A DNA stretch of 11,145 nucleotides from Flavobacteriales bacterium (GCA_026993705.1 JALWSJ010000411.1:1-11145), one strand, 5' to 3'; positions 1 to 8,198 are shown, counted from the stretch's first letter. Program-made: numbers and translations. The notes: generated from the letters alone by a model not told the origin.

Positions 1-80
1 TATATTTTCTGGCAAAGCTCCATTTTTATTGCATAGCCATTAGCTATGGAATAAAAATTAGCTGAAGTCCAGAAAATATA
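1..80. repeat. Two-tier inverted repeat (REP/MITE-like hairpin)
   Basis: The outer arms 1-12 (TATATTTTCTGG) and 69-80 (CCAGAAAATATA) are perfectly complementary. Inside them, 22-37 pairs with 43-58 over 16 positions with one mismatch, around the five-base loop CATTA. The 9-10 base internal loops between the tiers each contain AGCT, which could pair as well. It lies about 60 bases past the stop codon of the minus-strand peptide transporter, so it may shape the 3' end of that transcript. No T-run follows on the minus strand within the window, so it is not a canonical terminator. The element may extend past the left edge. The core GCATAGC/GCTATGG resembles the CCATAGC/GCTATG hairpin near 2195-2211. 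Confidence 0.6.
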
Positions 81-140
81 ATGCTTTACGCGTAGTTTAG
101 TAAGTTAACTTTAAACAAGTTCAATAATTACATGATGATT

Positions 141-1889
141 TTACCTTATCCCGTGCATTAATTTTAATAAGAATTTATTCATCCCCATTACGATTACTCC
201 GGCAAGAATTGGAATTGCGGTAAAGATAAGGAAAAATGTAGATAATGAATATTCTTCGATAATCGGGTCGATTAAACTTCCTAACATTCCGGCTAAGAAA
301 TTGGCTATAAATGTTGCCGTAAACCAAAAACCAAACATTAAACCAATTAAATGTGGTGGTGATAGTTTACTTACATAAGATAATCCTACTGGTGAAATGG
401 TCAACTCTCCTAAAGTATGTAATAAATACGCCAATATTAACCAAACCATACTTGCCATTACCGTACTTTCTCCACCTACACCTAAAGCTCCATAAGCCAA
501 TACCCCAAAACCTAAACCTAAAAGTATTAACCCTACACCAAATTTCACAGGAGCTGTGGGATTGAATTTGCTTTCCCAAATTTTTGAAAACATTGGAGCA
601 AACATGATGATGAATAAAGAATTTAAAATACCAAACCAAGAAGCGGGTACTTCAAGCTCTTTATCTTTTATATTTACTACTTTTGCTTGAATGATTTCTA
701 CTACTCCTTCTTGTTCCGGTCTTGCTTTTTTAATTTCTTTCTTCTCGTTTATAACTACATCAACATTATCACCCAAGTTAAATGGTTCATCGTATCTTAA
801 CGTCCCTACCTCAACTGCTTCATCTAAAGCATATTCCACTTCGTAAGCAACTGTATTTAACTCCTTATCAACTTTCCATGCTACCAATCCCCAAATGATG
901 ATAAAGCTCATGGTTAACAAACCAACCGAGATAGCGTATTTTTTTACCGTTACTTTTGCCAATAAGAATAATACCCAAGTAATAATAGCTAAAGGAACAA
1001 TAGTAATAATAGCATTAATAGCTGTAAAAGCAGTTGCCATTCCTCCACTTAAAACTCTATCGGTATAATCTTTTGCAAAGATAGTCATTGAACCTCCGGC
1101 TTGTTCAAATGCCATCCAAAAGAAGATGGTAAAGAAAGCTAAAATTCCGATTACAATTAACCGGTCTTTTTCTACTTTTTTATCTTCATCTGCTTTATGT
1201 TGTTCGGCTTCTGTCTTTACTTCTTCTACTATATTTTCTTCGTTTATTTTAACAGGCGTATCACCTAGTTTACCAAATATATTTTGATAATAATAAAATG
1301 TTATTGTTCCAACAAACATAAAGATACCAGCCAACCCGAAACCATAACTCCAACCTACAAATTCACCTAAGAATCCACAAAGCATCATTCCTAAGAACGC
1401 CCCTGCGTTTATCCCCATATAGAAAATAGTGTATCCACCATCTCTTTTTTCTTCATTTCCTTTGTATAATCCACCTACGATTGAAGATATGTTCGGCTTA
1501 AACATTCCATTACCTACAACCAATAAGGTCAACCCTAAATAAAACGACCACTCGGTTTCTACTGCCATAGAGGCGTGTCCTGCGGTCATTAGTATTGCTC
1601 CTATCATAATGGCTTTTTTGTAGCCAGTGATTTTGTCGGCTATCATCCCACCGAATATTGGGGTTAAATAGACAAAACTGGTATAAAAGGCATACAGTCG
1701 CATGGCTTCTGCATTTGTCCATTCCCAACCTCCATCGGCTATTGAACTGACTAGAAACAATACTAAGATTGCACGCATTCCATAGTAACTGAAACGCTCC
1801 CACATTTCCGTAAAAAATAACACGAACAACCCTGCAGGATGTCCCATTACTTGCATTTGATTATGAAAATCTTTTGTTGCTGAACTCAT
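141..1889 (-). CDS. POT/PTR2-family proton-dependent oligopeptide transporter
   Basis: This is a 582-residue inner-membrane protein of the major facilitator superfamily, predicted to import di- and tripeptides with protons. Family hallmarks are visible: ExxERFxYYG in the first helix (E28, E31, R32, F33, Y35, Y36, G37), GNGMFKPNISS at 126-136 and GELTISPVGLSYVSKLSP at 494-511. Hydrophobic segments run through the whole length. Two charged soluble stretches interrupt them: about 206-242, the usual place for a cytoplasmic linker between the helical bundles, and an unusually long one at about 340-417. The insertion makes the protein longer than the roughly 500 residues of E. coli DtpA-type proteins. 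The ATG at 1889 gives the N-terminus expected just before the first helix. It stands alone; upstream lies a 540-base gene-poor region. The family is certain; the substrate range is inferred. Confidence 0.93.
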   Translation of the reverse strand: MSSATKDFHNQMQVMGHPAGLFVLFFTEMWERFSYYGMRAILVLFLVSSIADGGWEWTNAEAMRLYAFYTSFVYLTPIFGGMIADKITGYKKAIMIGAILMTAGHASMAVETEWSFYLGLTLLVVGNGMFKPNISSIVGGLYKGNEEKRDGGYTIFYMGINAGAFLGMMLCGFLGEFVGWSYGFGLAGIFMFVGTITFYYYQNIFGKLGDTPVKINEENIVEEVKTEAEQHKADEDKKVEKDRLIVIGILAFFTIFFWMAFEQAGGSMTIFAKDYTDRVLSGGMATAFTAINAIITIVPLAIITWVLFLLAKVTVKKYAISVGLLTMSFIIIWGLVAWKVDKELNTVAYEVEYALDEAVEVGTLRYDEPFNLGDNVDVVINEKKEIKKARPEQEGVVEIIQAKVVNIKDKELEVPASWFGILNSLFIIMFAPMFSKIWESKFNPTAPVKFGVGLILLGLGFGVLAYGALGVGGESTVMASMVWLILAYLLHTLGELTISPVGLSYVSKLSPPHLIGLMFGFWFTATFIANFLAGMLGSLIDPIIEEYSLSTFFLIFTAIPILAGVIVMGMNKFLLKLMHGIR

Positions 1890-1920
1890 ACTCTTTGTTA
1901 TTAATTAATTTTAAAGTTTC

Positions 1921-1928
1921 CGAAAGTA
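1921..1928 (-). promoter_or_regulatory. Possible -7 box for the peptide transporter
   Basis: Read on the minus strand this is TACTTTCG, one mismatch from the Bacteroidota -7 consensus TAnnTTTG. It lies 31 bases before the ATG. I see no TTG at the expected -33 spacing, so the call is weak. Confidence 0.25.
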
Positions 1929-2126
1929 ATAAAAATTTCTATTCGGTCTGCGTTTGTAGTGATTTAATCTATTGTTTGTGTTATTAACATGACTGCTTTA
2001 CACTCACTGCGTTAGGGATAATTAAGCGACTGTGAAAAAACAGTTGAGTTTTTGAGCTAACGTAAAAATTACGACTATTTTGTAATCATTTGATTATCAA
2101 CATTGTATTTTAACGTTAGTTGGAAT

Positions 2127-2165
2127 CCCTAAAACGAGCATAATGAGCACCATAAAGTGCTTTTA
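2127..2165 (+). repeat. Decayed 3' end and tail of the A-D repeat family
   Basis: By eye, 32 of 39 positions match 8331-8369, which is the CCCTAACG end of element B plus its downstream tail. Shared blocks include CCCTAA, TAAT and ATAAAGTGCTTTTA. The characteristic second arm and linker are absent upstream, so this is a truncated or heavily decayed copy. Confidence 0.55.
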
Positions 2166-2246
2166 TTTACTTTATATTTCTTCATATTTTCTTTCCATAG
2201 CTGGGGCTATGCTCAATGCAATGAACTTTATGGAGAATTTGAAGAA
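2150..2246. repeat. Nested hairpin block
   Basis: Several nested inverted repeats are visible. CCATAAAGT (2150-2158) pairs with ACTTTATGG (2225-2233). TTCTTC (2178-2183) can pair with GAAGAA (2241-2246). CATAGC (2196-2201) pairs with GCTATG (2206-2211) around TGGG. The pairs are not all mutually compatible, so overlapping elements or alternative folds are likely. Confidence 0.45.
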
Positions 2247-2269
2247 TTTATTTTTTTCAAGACTTAGGC

Positions 2270-2308
2270 GTAAAATTTTTGTTGTAACGTGTTACTACAA
2301 AATTTTAC
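2270..2308. repeat. AT-rich cruciform
   Basis: GTAAAATTTT (2270-2279) pairs with AAAATTTTAC (2299-2308, with one base slip), enclosing a second perfect stem GTAAC (2284-2288)/GTTAC (2291-2295) with a two-base loop. No gene or promoter context is evident. Confidence 0.5.
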
Positions 2309-2432
2309 AATGACAGTATTGGAAAAAAGAAAGATTCAAAAATTCTTAAAGTTTGTTGTTTTGAGCATAAGCAAAGAAAATATTCATCGTCTAAAGAAAC
2401 TAAAACTCACTTTCTTAGCACTCATTACACTC

Positions 2433-2570
2433 GCGTTAGGGATAGGAACGGCATCCTTTTGCCCTCCCTCCTTTTGGAGGGCAAAAGATATAGTGGATAG
2501 CCCGACCCCAAAAGCAAAAAAGAGCGTTTCCTGAAAGGATATGCTCTTTTTTGCTTTTGGGGGAACGCCC
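2433..2570 (-). repeat. Structured intergenic element, copy A
   Basis: This is a 138-bp member of the four-copy family. On the minus strand it starts with GGGCGTTCCC eleven bases after the stop codon of the SGNH hydrolase gene, in the sense orientation. Arm 1 is a perfect 20-bp stem (2543-2562 with 2506-2525) around a 17-base loop. The invariant 18-base linker is 2488-2505. Arm 2 is a 12-bp stem (2476-2487 with 2456-2467). The end block GATGCC...CTATCCCTAACGC closes it, and GCGTT/AACGC can pair the two ends. Arm 2 is identical to that of copy D although arm 1 is entirely different. A tail related to that of copy B continues to about 2402. Confidence 0.9.
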
Positions 2571-2581
2571 TAATTATTCTT

Positions 2582-3928
2582 TTAAGGAAAAACTACTCCT
2601 CTGTAATTCCCTACGATTACCTTCGGTATATTTGAGCCGTAGAAGGCATTTATATCTTCGATAAATTTATTAGCTACAACGGCATATCCTCTAGGATTCG
2701 GGTGGATTCCATCCAATCCGAATGTACCTCCTTCGATATATTTTGCCGTCATATCTATTCCTTCAAAGGTATATCCTGCCGTTAAACCGTCCATAAAATT
2801 GTACATATCTACAACAGGATAACCATATTTTGAAGCAATTTCCTGAATGTGTCCATTTAAGGTTATCGTGTGTGCTTGGGCAAGAGCCACTTCGTTTTCA
2901 TCCAAAACCTCTGCATTATCAAACGGGTTAGATTGTGTTGTTCCTTTTCCGGTTGCTATCGATGATGATGCTCCCAAAAGCACATAATCCTTATTGGTTG
3001 CTTCTCTGACATTTCCGTTCAAATCGGTTATCCAAACTTTAGGATAATTATAGTCGTTTTTAAGCTTATCGACCGTAAAAGTGGTTACATATGGAATTGA
3101 GGTTATTTTTGGTAAATTAGCACATATACCTTTTGCTCCCATATCATAAAAGGCTTTAACTATGGAATCATATTTATCTGCAAATTCTTGTTCATCCGAA
3201 AGAGCATTCAAATCTAAATTTATTCCAAAACTAGCGAAAGGTTTATTTTCTACTCCTCCATTTATGACATAGCCTAATACATCATTATTTCCCAACCAAT
3301 TGGTAAAAAAGGTTGCATTACTTTGTTTTACGTGTTCTAAATAAGAAATTGCAGTTCCTCCAATCAAAGGAATTTCAGAAGCTCCAAAATCCATGAAACG
3401 TGCATAAGGATTTCCATCTTGATTAAATAGCATTGTATGAACTCCTCCTAGAATAATCGGGTTTACCTGTTTATCTTGGGTTGTTAGATTCACACATTGA
3501 ACTAACTTGATTCCGGCAACTGCTAAATTATTATACTTCTGTGATTTCTCTGCTGTTCCCCAATTCGCCCATGAAGGATCGGCTGAATAGCCTCCTGCAT
3601 CGTCCGGTTTTACGACTTGAATTTGCCCGTTTATATAAGCTAAGTGCATATAACCGGAACCATTTCCGGTAACCATTGGTTGTTTAAATTCATCCATATT
3701 GGGTTGTACTTTAGCCATTTGCTTAGCTAAAATTGAAGGATAAGACATAGACTGTCCTTCTTCATACAATCCGCCATCTTGATAACCTTGTGTAAGCGAA
3801 TTCCCTACGGAAATATAATGTTTAAAATTTGCTGTTCCCGGTGTTCTTTCTACCGCATCGAAAGCTGTTTTTTTACATCCGCTTAATAGGGCTAATCCGA
3901 TTGCGGAAATGTATATATAGTTTTTCAT
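2582..3928 (-). CDS. SGNH/GDSL-family hydrolase, outer-membrane-type lipoprotein
   Basis: The 448-residue protein starts with a lipoprotein signal peptide ending in LLSGC, giving Cys18 as the lipidated residue. SGNH blocks follow in order: VGNSLTQGY with the likely nucleophile Ser44, NLAVAG with oxyanion-hole Gly139, LGNNDVLGY with Asn215, and near the C-terminus DGIHPNPRGY with Asp406 and His409. The complete catalytic set suggests an active esterase or lipase on the cell surface or in the periplasm. The gene begins 24 bases after the stop codon of the FadL-like gene on the same strand, so the two are probably one operon. One inference is that the hydrolase releases acyl chains that the FadL-like protein takes up; the natural substrate is not visible in the sequence. 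The family assignment is firm. Confidence 0.92.
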   Translation of the reverse strand: MKNYIYISAIGLALLSGCKKTAFDAVERTPGTANFKHYISVGNSLTQGYQDGGLYEEGQSMSYPSILAKQMAKVQPNMDEFKQPMVTGNGSGYMHLAYINGQIQVVKPDDAGGYSADPSWANWGTAEKSQKYNNLAVAGIKLVQCVNLTTQDKQVNPIILGGVHTMLFNQDGNPYARFMDFGASEIPLIGGTAISYLEHVKQSNATFFTNWLGNNDVLGYVINGGVENKPFASFGINLDLNALSDEQEFADKYDSIVKAFYDMGAKGICANLPKITSIPYVTTFTVDKLKNDYNYPKVWITDLNGNVREATNKDYVLLGASSSIATGKGTTQSNPFDNAEVLDENEVALAQAHTITLNGHIQEIASKYGYPVVDMYNFMDGLTAGYTFEGIDMTAKYIEGGTFGLDGIHPNPRGYAVVANKFIEDINAFYGSNIPKVIVGNYRGVVFP

Positions 3929-3952
3929 GATATTTTATTTTATGAGGTTGGA

Positions 3953-5185
3953 TTAAAATTTAATTGATGCTCCTATACTAAATACACTAACTCTTCTGTT
4001 GTATTTTGCAGAGAATCCTGCATCGATAAGCGACGCCGTTCTTGAGTAATTTTGCGAAAGATACGAAACATCTACGTGTATCTTTTCGGTTACGTCCATT
4101 CCTAAACCTGCTGTTGGTTCAAAGTGGGTAGCGTCAGGTAGTTCCGGACTAACATAACCATCAGGAATTGGAGATTGGTCGTAAGCCCCTCCAATTCTAT
4201 AATACATTTTACCTCGGTGATATTCAAACCCAAAACGATGAGCGGTTACATTCTGCCAATTTTTTACGGTTTTAGAATCGGGTGTTTGCTCATTCTCAAA
4301 ATCAAACGATAGGGTATCGTAACTAGACCAACCGGTACTAACAAAATCATAAACAAAAGTCAATGAACTACTGTCTGCAAATTTATATTTAAAAGCCAAA
4401 CCTGCAGTTGTTACAGAAGGCAATGTTAAACCTCCGGTAAAGCCTGTTTTCGCAGGGAATTTATCTTGCAAAGAAGGCGGAATATTAGTAAAAGTAGCTG
4501 TACCGTTTTTCAATTGCAAATCGATTGCCGAACGATAATCCACACCTAAACTTAAACTCATTTTATCATTGTCTAATATTTGCGAGTGAATACCAATATT
4601 ATAACTAAAAGAAGTTCCTTTACCTTCCAGATGAGCTTTGCCATACGGATAGGTTGACGAGGTTAAAGGCACTGCTTTTTCATAAGAAAAGGCTCCAGTT
4701 GTATAAACCAACCCCGCACCTATGCTCAACTTATCCATCACTTTGTACGCTACCGTAGGTTGAAACATAAAAGTCGTTAACCCTATGTTTTGTACTATAT
4801 ACTTTCCTTCCCAATCATCTTTAAATGAAGATTTAGAACCAAATTGATTATTGATAGCCATACCTATGAATAGCTTCTCTCCTATTTGCCCACCATAATA
4901 AAGGTGTAAAGGCGTAGCCATTCCGGTTGTTTGATCAATGTTATCAGTACTTTCTGTTTGTAAGGAAATCGATGGAGAAATAAAATTCACTCCGAAATTA
5001 ACCTGATGCCCCTTAATGCTCGTCAATCCCGCAGGATTAAAATAAGCAGTGGCAGGACCATGGGCTAAGCCTGTATAAGCACCTCCCATTCCGATTGCTC
5101 GAACTCCTTGTACATTCAATTGAAATCCTCCTGCACTCACTCCGATTGCCATCAGTAATGAAGCGGATAAAAATGTTCTTTTCAT
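3953..5185 (-). CDS. OmpP1/FadL-family outer-membrane transport protein
   Basis: The 410-residue protein begins with the signal peptide MKRTFLSASLLMAIGVSA, with probable cleavage before GGF. The mature N-terminus shows the family pattern: GFQLNVQGVRAIGMGGA and then ATAYFNPAGL with the NPA motif at residues 50-52. The rest alternates as in beta-strands and ends in SIKF, a terminal aromatic typical of outer-membrane barrels. FadL proteins carry long-chain fatty acids and other hydrophobic molecules across the outer membrane; the ligand here is unknown. An in-frame start 14 codons upstream exists (5227), but it would overlap the likely promoter and delay the signal peptide, so the ATG at 5185 was chosen. 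It is the first gene of a probable operon with the SGNH hydrolase and is divergent from carB. Confidence 0.93.
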   Translation of the reverse strand: MKRTFLSASLLMAIGVSAGGFQLNVQGVRAIGMGGAYTGLAHGPATAYFNPAGLTSIKGHQVNFGVNFISPSISLQTESTDNIDQTTGMATPLHLYYGGQIGEKLFIGMAINNQFGSKSSFKDDWEGKYIVQNIGLTTFMFQPTVAYKVMDKLSIGAGLVYTTGAFSYEKAVPLTSSTYPYGKAHLEGKGTSFSYNIGIHSQILDNDKMSLSLGVDYRSAIDLQLKNGTATFTNIPPSLQDKFPAKTGFTGGLTLPSVTTAGLAFKYKFADSSSLTFVYDFVSTGWSSYDTLSFDFENEQTPDSKTVKNWQNVTAHRFGFEYHRGKMYYRIGGAYDQSPIPDGYVSPELPDATHFEPTAGLGMDVTEKIHVDVSYLSQNYSRTASLIDAGFSAKYNRRVSVFSIGASIKF

Positions 5186-5209
5186 AATGTGTATGTATAT
5201 TTTAGACTG

Positions 5210-5240
5210 CGAATATAAGGCAAACAAATTTAATAGTCAA
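5210..5240 (-). promoter_or_regulatory. Likely promoter of the FadL-like/SGNH hydrolase pair
   Basis: Read on the minus strand, TTG (5238-5240) is followed after 20 bases by TATATTCG (5210-5217), one mismatch from TAnnTTTG. The transcript would start near 5203, leaving a leader of roughly 18 bases before the ATG at 5185. TAAATTTG just upstream matches the -7 box better but has no TTG at the right distance. Confidence 0.45.
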
Positions 5241-5321
5241 TTTTTTAATATTTGTTGAGTATCTTGTTATCACCAAACGCAAACATTTACAAACAAATTC
5301 TGAAAAAGAGAATACAGACTA

Positions 5322-5351
5322 TTGGCTGAATGATAATAAATTCTATTTTTG
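5322..5351 (+). promoter_or_regulatory. carB promoter, Bacteroidota type
   Basis: TTG (5322-5324), a 19-base spacer and TATTTTTG (5344-5351) match the Bacteroidota sigma consensus TTG/TAnnTTTG perfectly at the -7 box. Transcription would start near 5358, leaving a short leader before the ATG at 5376. The upstream in-frame TTG at 5349 falls inside the -7 box and so cannot be the start codon. Confidence 0.7.
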
Positions 5352-5375
5352 CGGAAACATAAACTCGTCCTCAGT

Positions 5376-8192
5376 ATGCCAAGGAATACTTCTATTCAAT
5401 CTGTATTAATAATAGGAAGTGGTCCTATTGTAATCGGTCAAGCTTGTGAGTTTGACTACTCTGGTTCTCAAGCCGCTCGTTCTCTCAGAGAAGAGGGTAT
5501 TGAAGTTACACTTATCAATTCTAATCCTGCAACTATAATGACTGATAAAGTGGTTGCGGATAATGTATATCTCGAACCGCTAGAGCCTGAATCCATTATA
5601 AAAATTCTGGAAAACCATAACATTGATTCCGTTTTACCTACGGTTGGCGGTCAAACCGCTCTCAACCTCTGTATTACTTGTGATGAAATGGGAATTTGGG
5701 AAGAATATGGTGTAAATATTATTGGTGTAGACATCGATGCAATAGAGATTACCGAAGACCGTGAAAAATTTAGAACCCTGATGCAGGAAATTGGTGTTCC
5801 AATGGCACCACAAACCACAGTTAAGTCGTTCTTGGAAGGAAAAGAAATTGCTCAAGAATACGGTTTCCCTCTTTGTATTCGTCCTTCATTTACCCTAGGT
5901 GGTAGCGGTGCCGCATTTGTTCACAATGAAGAAGAATATGAAAAGTTATTGACGCGTGGATTACACGCTTCGCCTATTCATGAAGTAATGATTGATAAGG
6001 CAGTATTGGGCTGGAAGGAGTATGAATTGGAATTATTAAGAGACAATAACGACAATGTAGTTATTATTTGTTCTATCGAAAATATGGATCCAATGGGGAT
6101 TCACACAGGAGATTCTATTACGGTTGCTCCTGCAATGACATTAAGCGATACAACTTACCAAAAAATGCGAGATATGGCCATCAAAATGATGCGTGCCATT
6201 GGAGATTTTGCAGGAGGTTGCAACGTCCAATTTGCTGTAAGTGATGATGAGAACGAAGATATTATCGCTATTGAGATAAACCCTAGAGTTTCAAGATCTT
6301 CTGCCTTAGCCTCTAAAGCAACCGGATACCCCATTGCAAAAATTGCTGCAAAGTTGGCTATCGGATATCGTTTAGACGAATTAAAAAATCAAATCACTAA
6401 GACTACTTCTGCCTTTTTTGAACCTACATTGGATTATGTTATCGTAAAAATACCACGTTGGAATTTCGATAAATTCAAAGGTTCTGACCGACATTTAGGT
6501 CTGCAGATGAAATCTGTTGGTGAAGTAATGGGAATTGGAAGAACTTTCCAAGAAGCCCTGCAAAAAGCCTGTCAATCACTTGAAATCGGAAGAAACGGTT
6601 TAGGAGCTGACGGTAGAGAATTAACCAACCAAGACCAACTCTTGGAAAGTTTATCCAACCCGAGTTGGAATCGTCTTTTCCATATCTATGATGCCATAAA
6701 ACTGGGGATTCCTTTTAAAACCATTCATGAAAAAACAAGAATAGATGAATGGTTTTTACGAGAAATTGAAAATTTAATTTTATTAGAGAAAAAGATTGAG
6801 AAATTCAATATATCGAACCTTCCTAAAGACCTCCTTTTTGAAGCGAAACAAAAGGGATATGCAGATAGACAAATTGCTCATTTAGTACGTTGTTTAGAAA
6901 GCGAGGTATTTAAGAAAAGACAAGAATTGGGCATACAGCGTGTTTATAAACTCGTAGATACTTGTGCAGCCGAATTTCCGGCAGAAACACCTTACTACTA
7001 CTCTACTTTTGAATACGAAAACGAATCCATCATTTCCGATAAGAAAAAAATTGTCGTACTTGGTTCCGGGCCTAATAGAATTGGTCAAGGAATAGAATTT
7101 GACTATTGTTGCGTACACGGTGTACTAGCTGCAAAAGAGTGTGGTTATGAAACCATCATGATAAACTGTAATCCCGAAACGGTTTCTACCGACTTTGATA
7201 CAGCGGACAAACTCTATTTTGAACCCGTTTTTTGGGAACATATTTACGATATTATTTTGCACGAAAAACCGGAAGGCGTAATCGTGCAATTGGGAGGTCA
7301 AACCGCACTAAAATTAGCCGAAAAATTAGAACGCTACGGTATAAAAATTTTGGGAACAAGTTACGATGCTTTAGATTTGGCAGAAGACAGAGGAAGATTT
7401 TCTAACCTACTTAAAGAACTAGATATCCCTTACCCAAAATTTGGTGTCGTAGAAAGTGCCGAACAAGCCTTGGAATTATCAAAAGAATTAGGTTTTCCTC
7501 TTTTGGTTAGACCTTCGTATGTATTAGGTGGTCAAAAAATGAAAATCGTAATCAACGAGGAAGAGTTGGAACATCACGTGGTTGATATATTAAGAGATAT
7601 GCCCGAAAACCAAATTCTTCTCGATCATTTTTTGGGAGGTGCAATAGAAGCCGAAGCCGATGCGATTTGCGATGGAGAAAACGTTCACATTCTTGGCGTA
7701 ATGCAACACATAGAACCGGCAGGAATCCACTCCGGAGATTCATACGCAATGTTACCGCCTTATAACTTAGGAGCTTTGATTTTGGAACAAATAGAAGAAT
7801 ACACAAAAAAAATAGCTCTGGCACTTCGCACAGTTGGATTAATGAATATTCAGTTTGCTATTAAAGACGATATCGTTTATATCATAGAAGCCAATCCAAG
7901 AGCCTCCAGAACCGTACCTTTTATCGCCAAAGCCTACCAAGAGCCTTATGTAAATTACGCGACTAAAGTAATGCTTGGCGAAAAGAAAGTAACCGACTTC
8001 TCTTTCAATCCTAAACTAAAAGGATATGCTATGAAAATACCTGTTTTTTCTTTTGAAAAATTTCCAAACGTTAATAAAGAATTAGGACCTGAAATGAAAT
8101 CAACCGGCGAAGCTATTCGTTTTATCAAAGATTTAAGAGATCCTTATTTTAGAAAAGTATATGCAGAAAGAAACCTATATTTGAGTAAATAA
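5376..8192 (+). CDS. carB: Carbamoyl-phosphate synthase large subunit, lacking the MGS allosteric domain
   Basis: The 938-residue cytoplasmic enzyme makes carbamoyl phosphate from bicarbonate, ATP and glutamine-derived ammonia, feeding pyrimidine and arginine synthesis with the small subunit CarA. Two homologous synthetase halves are visible. The first opens with IGSGPIVIGQACEFDYSG and carries the ATP-grasp motif INPRVSRSSALASKATGYP near residue 300. The second opens at about residue 556 with LGSGPNRIGQGIEFDYCC and carries EANPRASRTVPFIAKA near 838. The protein stops at the position matching about residue 936 of the 1073-residue E. coli enzyme, right where the C-terminal MGS-like domain (site of UMP, IMP and ornithine control) would begin. 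The end is a clean stop codon, not a frameshift. carA is not in the window. Element B starts six bases after the stop. Confidence 0.97.
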   Translation: MPRNTSIQSVLIIGSGPIVIGQACEFDYSGSQAARSLREEGIEVTLINSNPATIMTDKVVADNVYLEPLEPESIIKILENHNIDSVLPTVGGQTALNLCITCDEMGIWEEYGVNIIGVDIDAIEITEDREKFRTLMQEIGVPMAPQTTVKSFLEGKEIAQEYGFPLCIRPSFTLGGSGAAFVHNEEEYEKLLTRGLHASPIHEVMIDKAVLGWKEYELELLRDNNDNVVIICSIENMDPMGIHTGDSITVAPAMTLSDTTYQKMRDMAIKMMRAIGDFAGGCNVQFAVSDDENEDIIAIEINPRVSRSSALASKATGYPIAKIAAKLAIGYRLDELKNQITKTTSAFFEPTLDYVIVKIPRWNFDKFKGSDRHLGLQMKSVGEVMGIGRTFQEALQKACQSLEIGRNGLGADGRELTNQDQLLESLSNPSWNRLFHIYDAIKLGIPFKTIHEKTRIDEWFLREIENLILLEKKIEKFNISNLPKDLLFEAKQKGYADRQIAHLVRCLESEVFKKRQELGIQRVYKLVDTCAAEFPAETPYYYSTFEYENESIISDKKKIVVLGSGPNRIGQGIEFDYCCVHGVLAAKECGYETIMINCNPETVSTDFDTADKLYFEPVFWEHIYDIILHEKPEGVIVQLGGQTALKLAEKLERYGIKILGTSYDALDLAEDRGRFSNLLKELDIPYPKFGVVESAEQALELSKELGFPLLVRPSYVLGGQKMKIVINEEELEHHVVDILRDMPENQILLDHFLGGAIEAEADAICDGENVHILGVMQHIEPAGIHSGDSYAMLPPYNLGALILEQIEEYTKKIALALRTVGLMNIQFAIKDDIVYIIEANPRASRTVPFIAKAYQEPYVNYATKVMLGEKKVTDFSFNPKLKGYAMKIPVFSFEKFPNVNKELGPEMKSTGEAIRFIKDLRDPYFRKVYAERNLYLSK

Positions 8193-8198
8193 TTATTG

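Larger units (their letters stand above)
1890..2432. other. Gene-poor intergenic region with repeat remnants and hairpins
   Basis: No convincing gene lies in these 543 bases. The stretch contains a minus-strand repeat-end fragment (GCGTTAGGGATA, 2009-2020), a small hairpin (2028-2046, CGACTGT/ACAGTTG), a decayed repeat end plus tail (2127-2165), a hairpin-rich block (2150-2246), a cruciform (2270-2308) and the 3' tail of element A (about 2402-2432). Only the transporter's promoter near its right-hand gene edge has an obvious cellular role. It looks like a graveyard of small structured repeats between two minus-strand genes. Confidence 0.6.

Noticed and set aside
95..116. Imperfect palindrome around GTTAAC as an operator
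   Set aside because: The symmetry is only partial and it lies downstream of the transporter gene, not in a promoter.
2289..2534. 81-codon plus-strand open frame with a GTG start
   Set aside because: Its last third is element A read through, its start lies inside a cruciform, and it has no promoter or recognisable protein features.
5186..5227. 14-codon extension of the FadL-like protein
   Set aside because: It overlaps the likely promoter, and the signal peptide starts at 5185.
5349..5375. Nine-codon N-terminal extension of CarB from a TTG
   Set aside because: The TTG lies within the -7 promoter box, and the ATG at 5376 gives the N-terminus expected for the family.
5634..7824. Minus-strand open frames inside carB and other short frames inside the transporter gene
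   Set aside because: They are antisense shadows of clearly conserved genes and show no protein features of their own.
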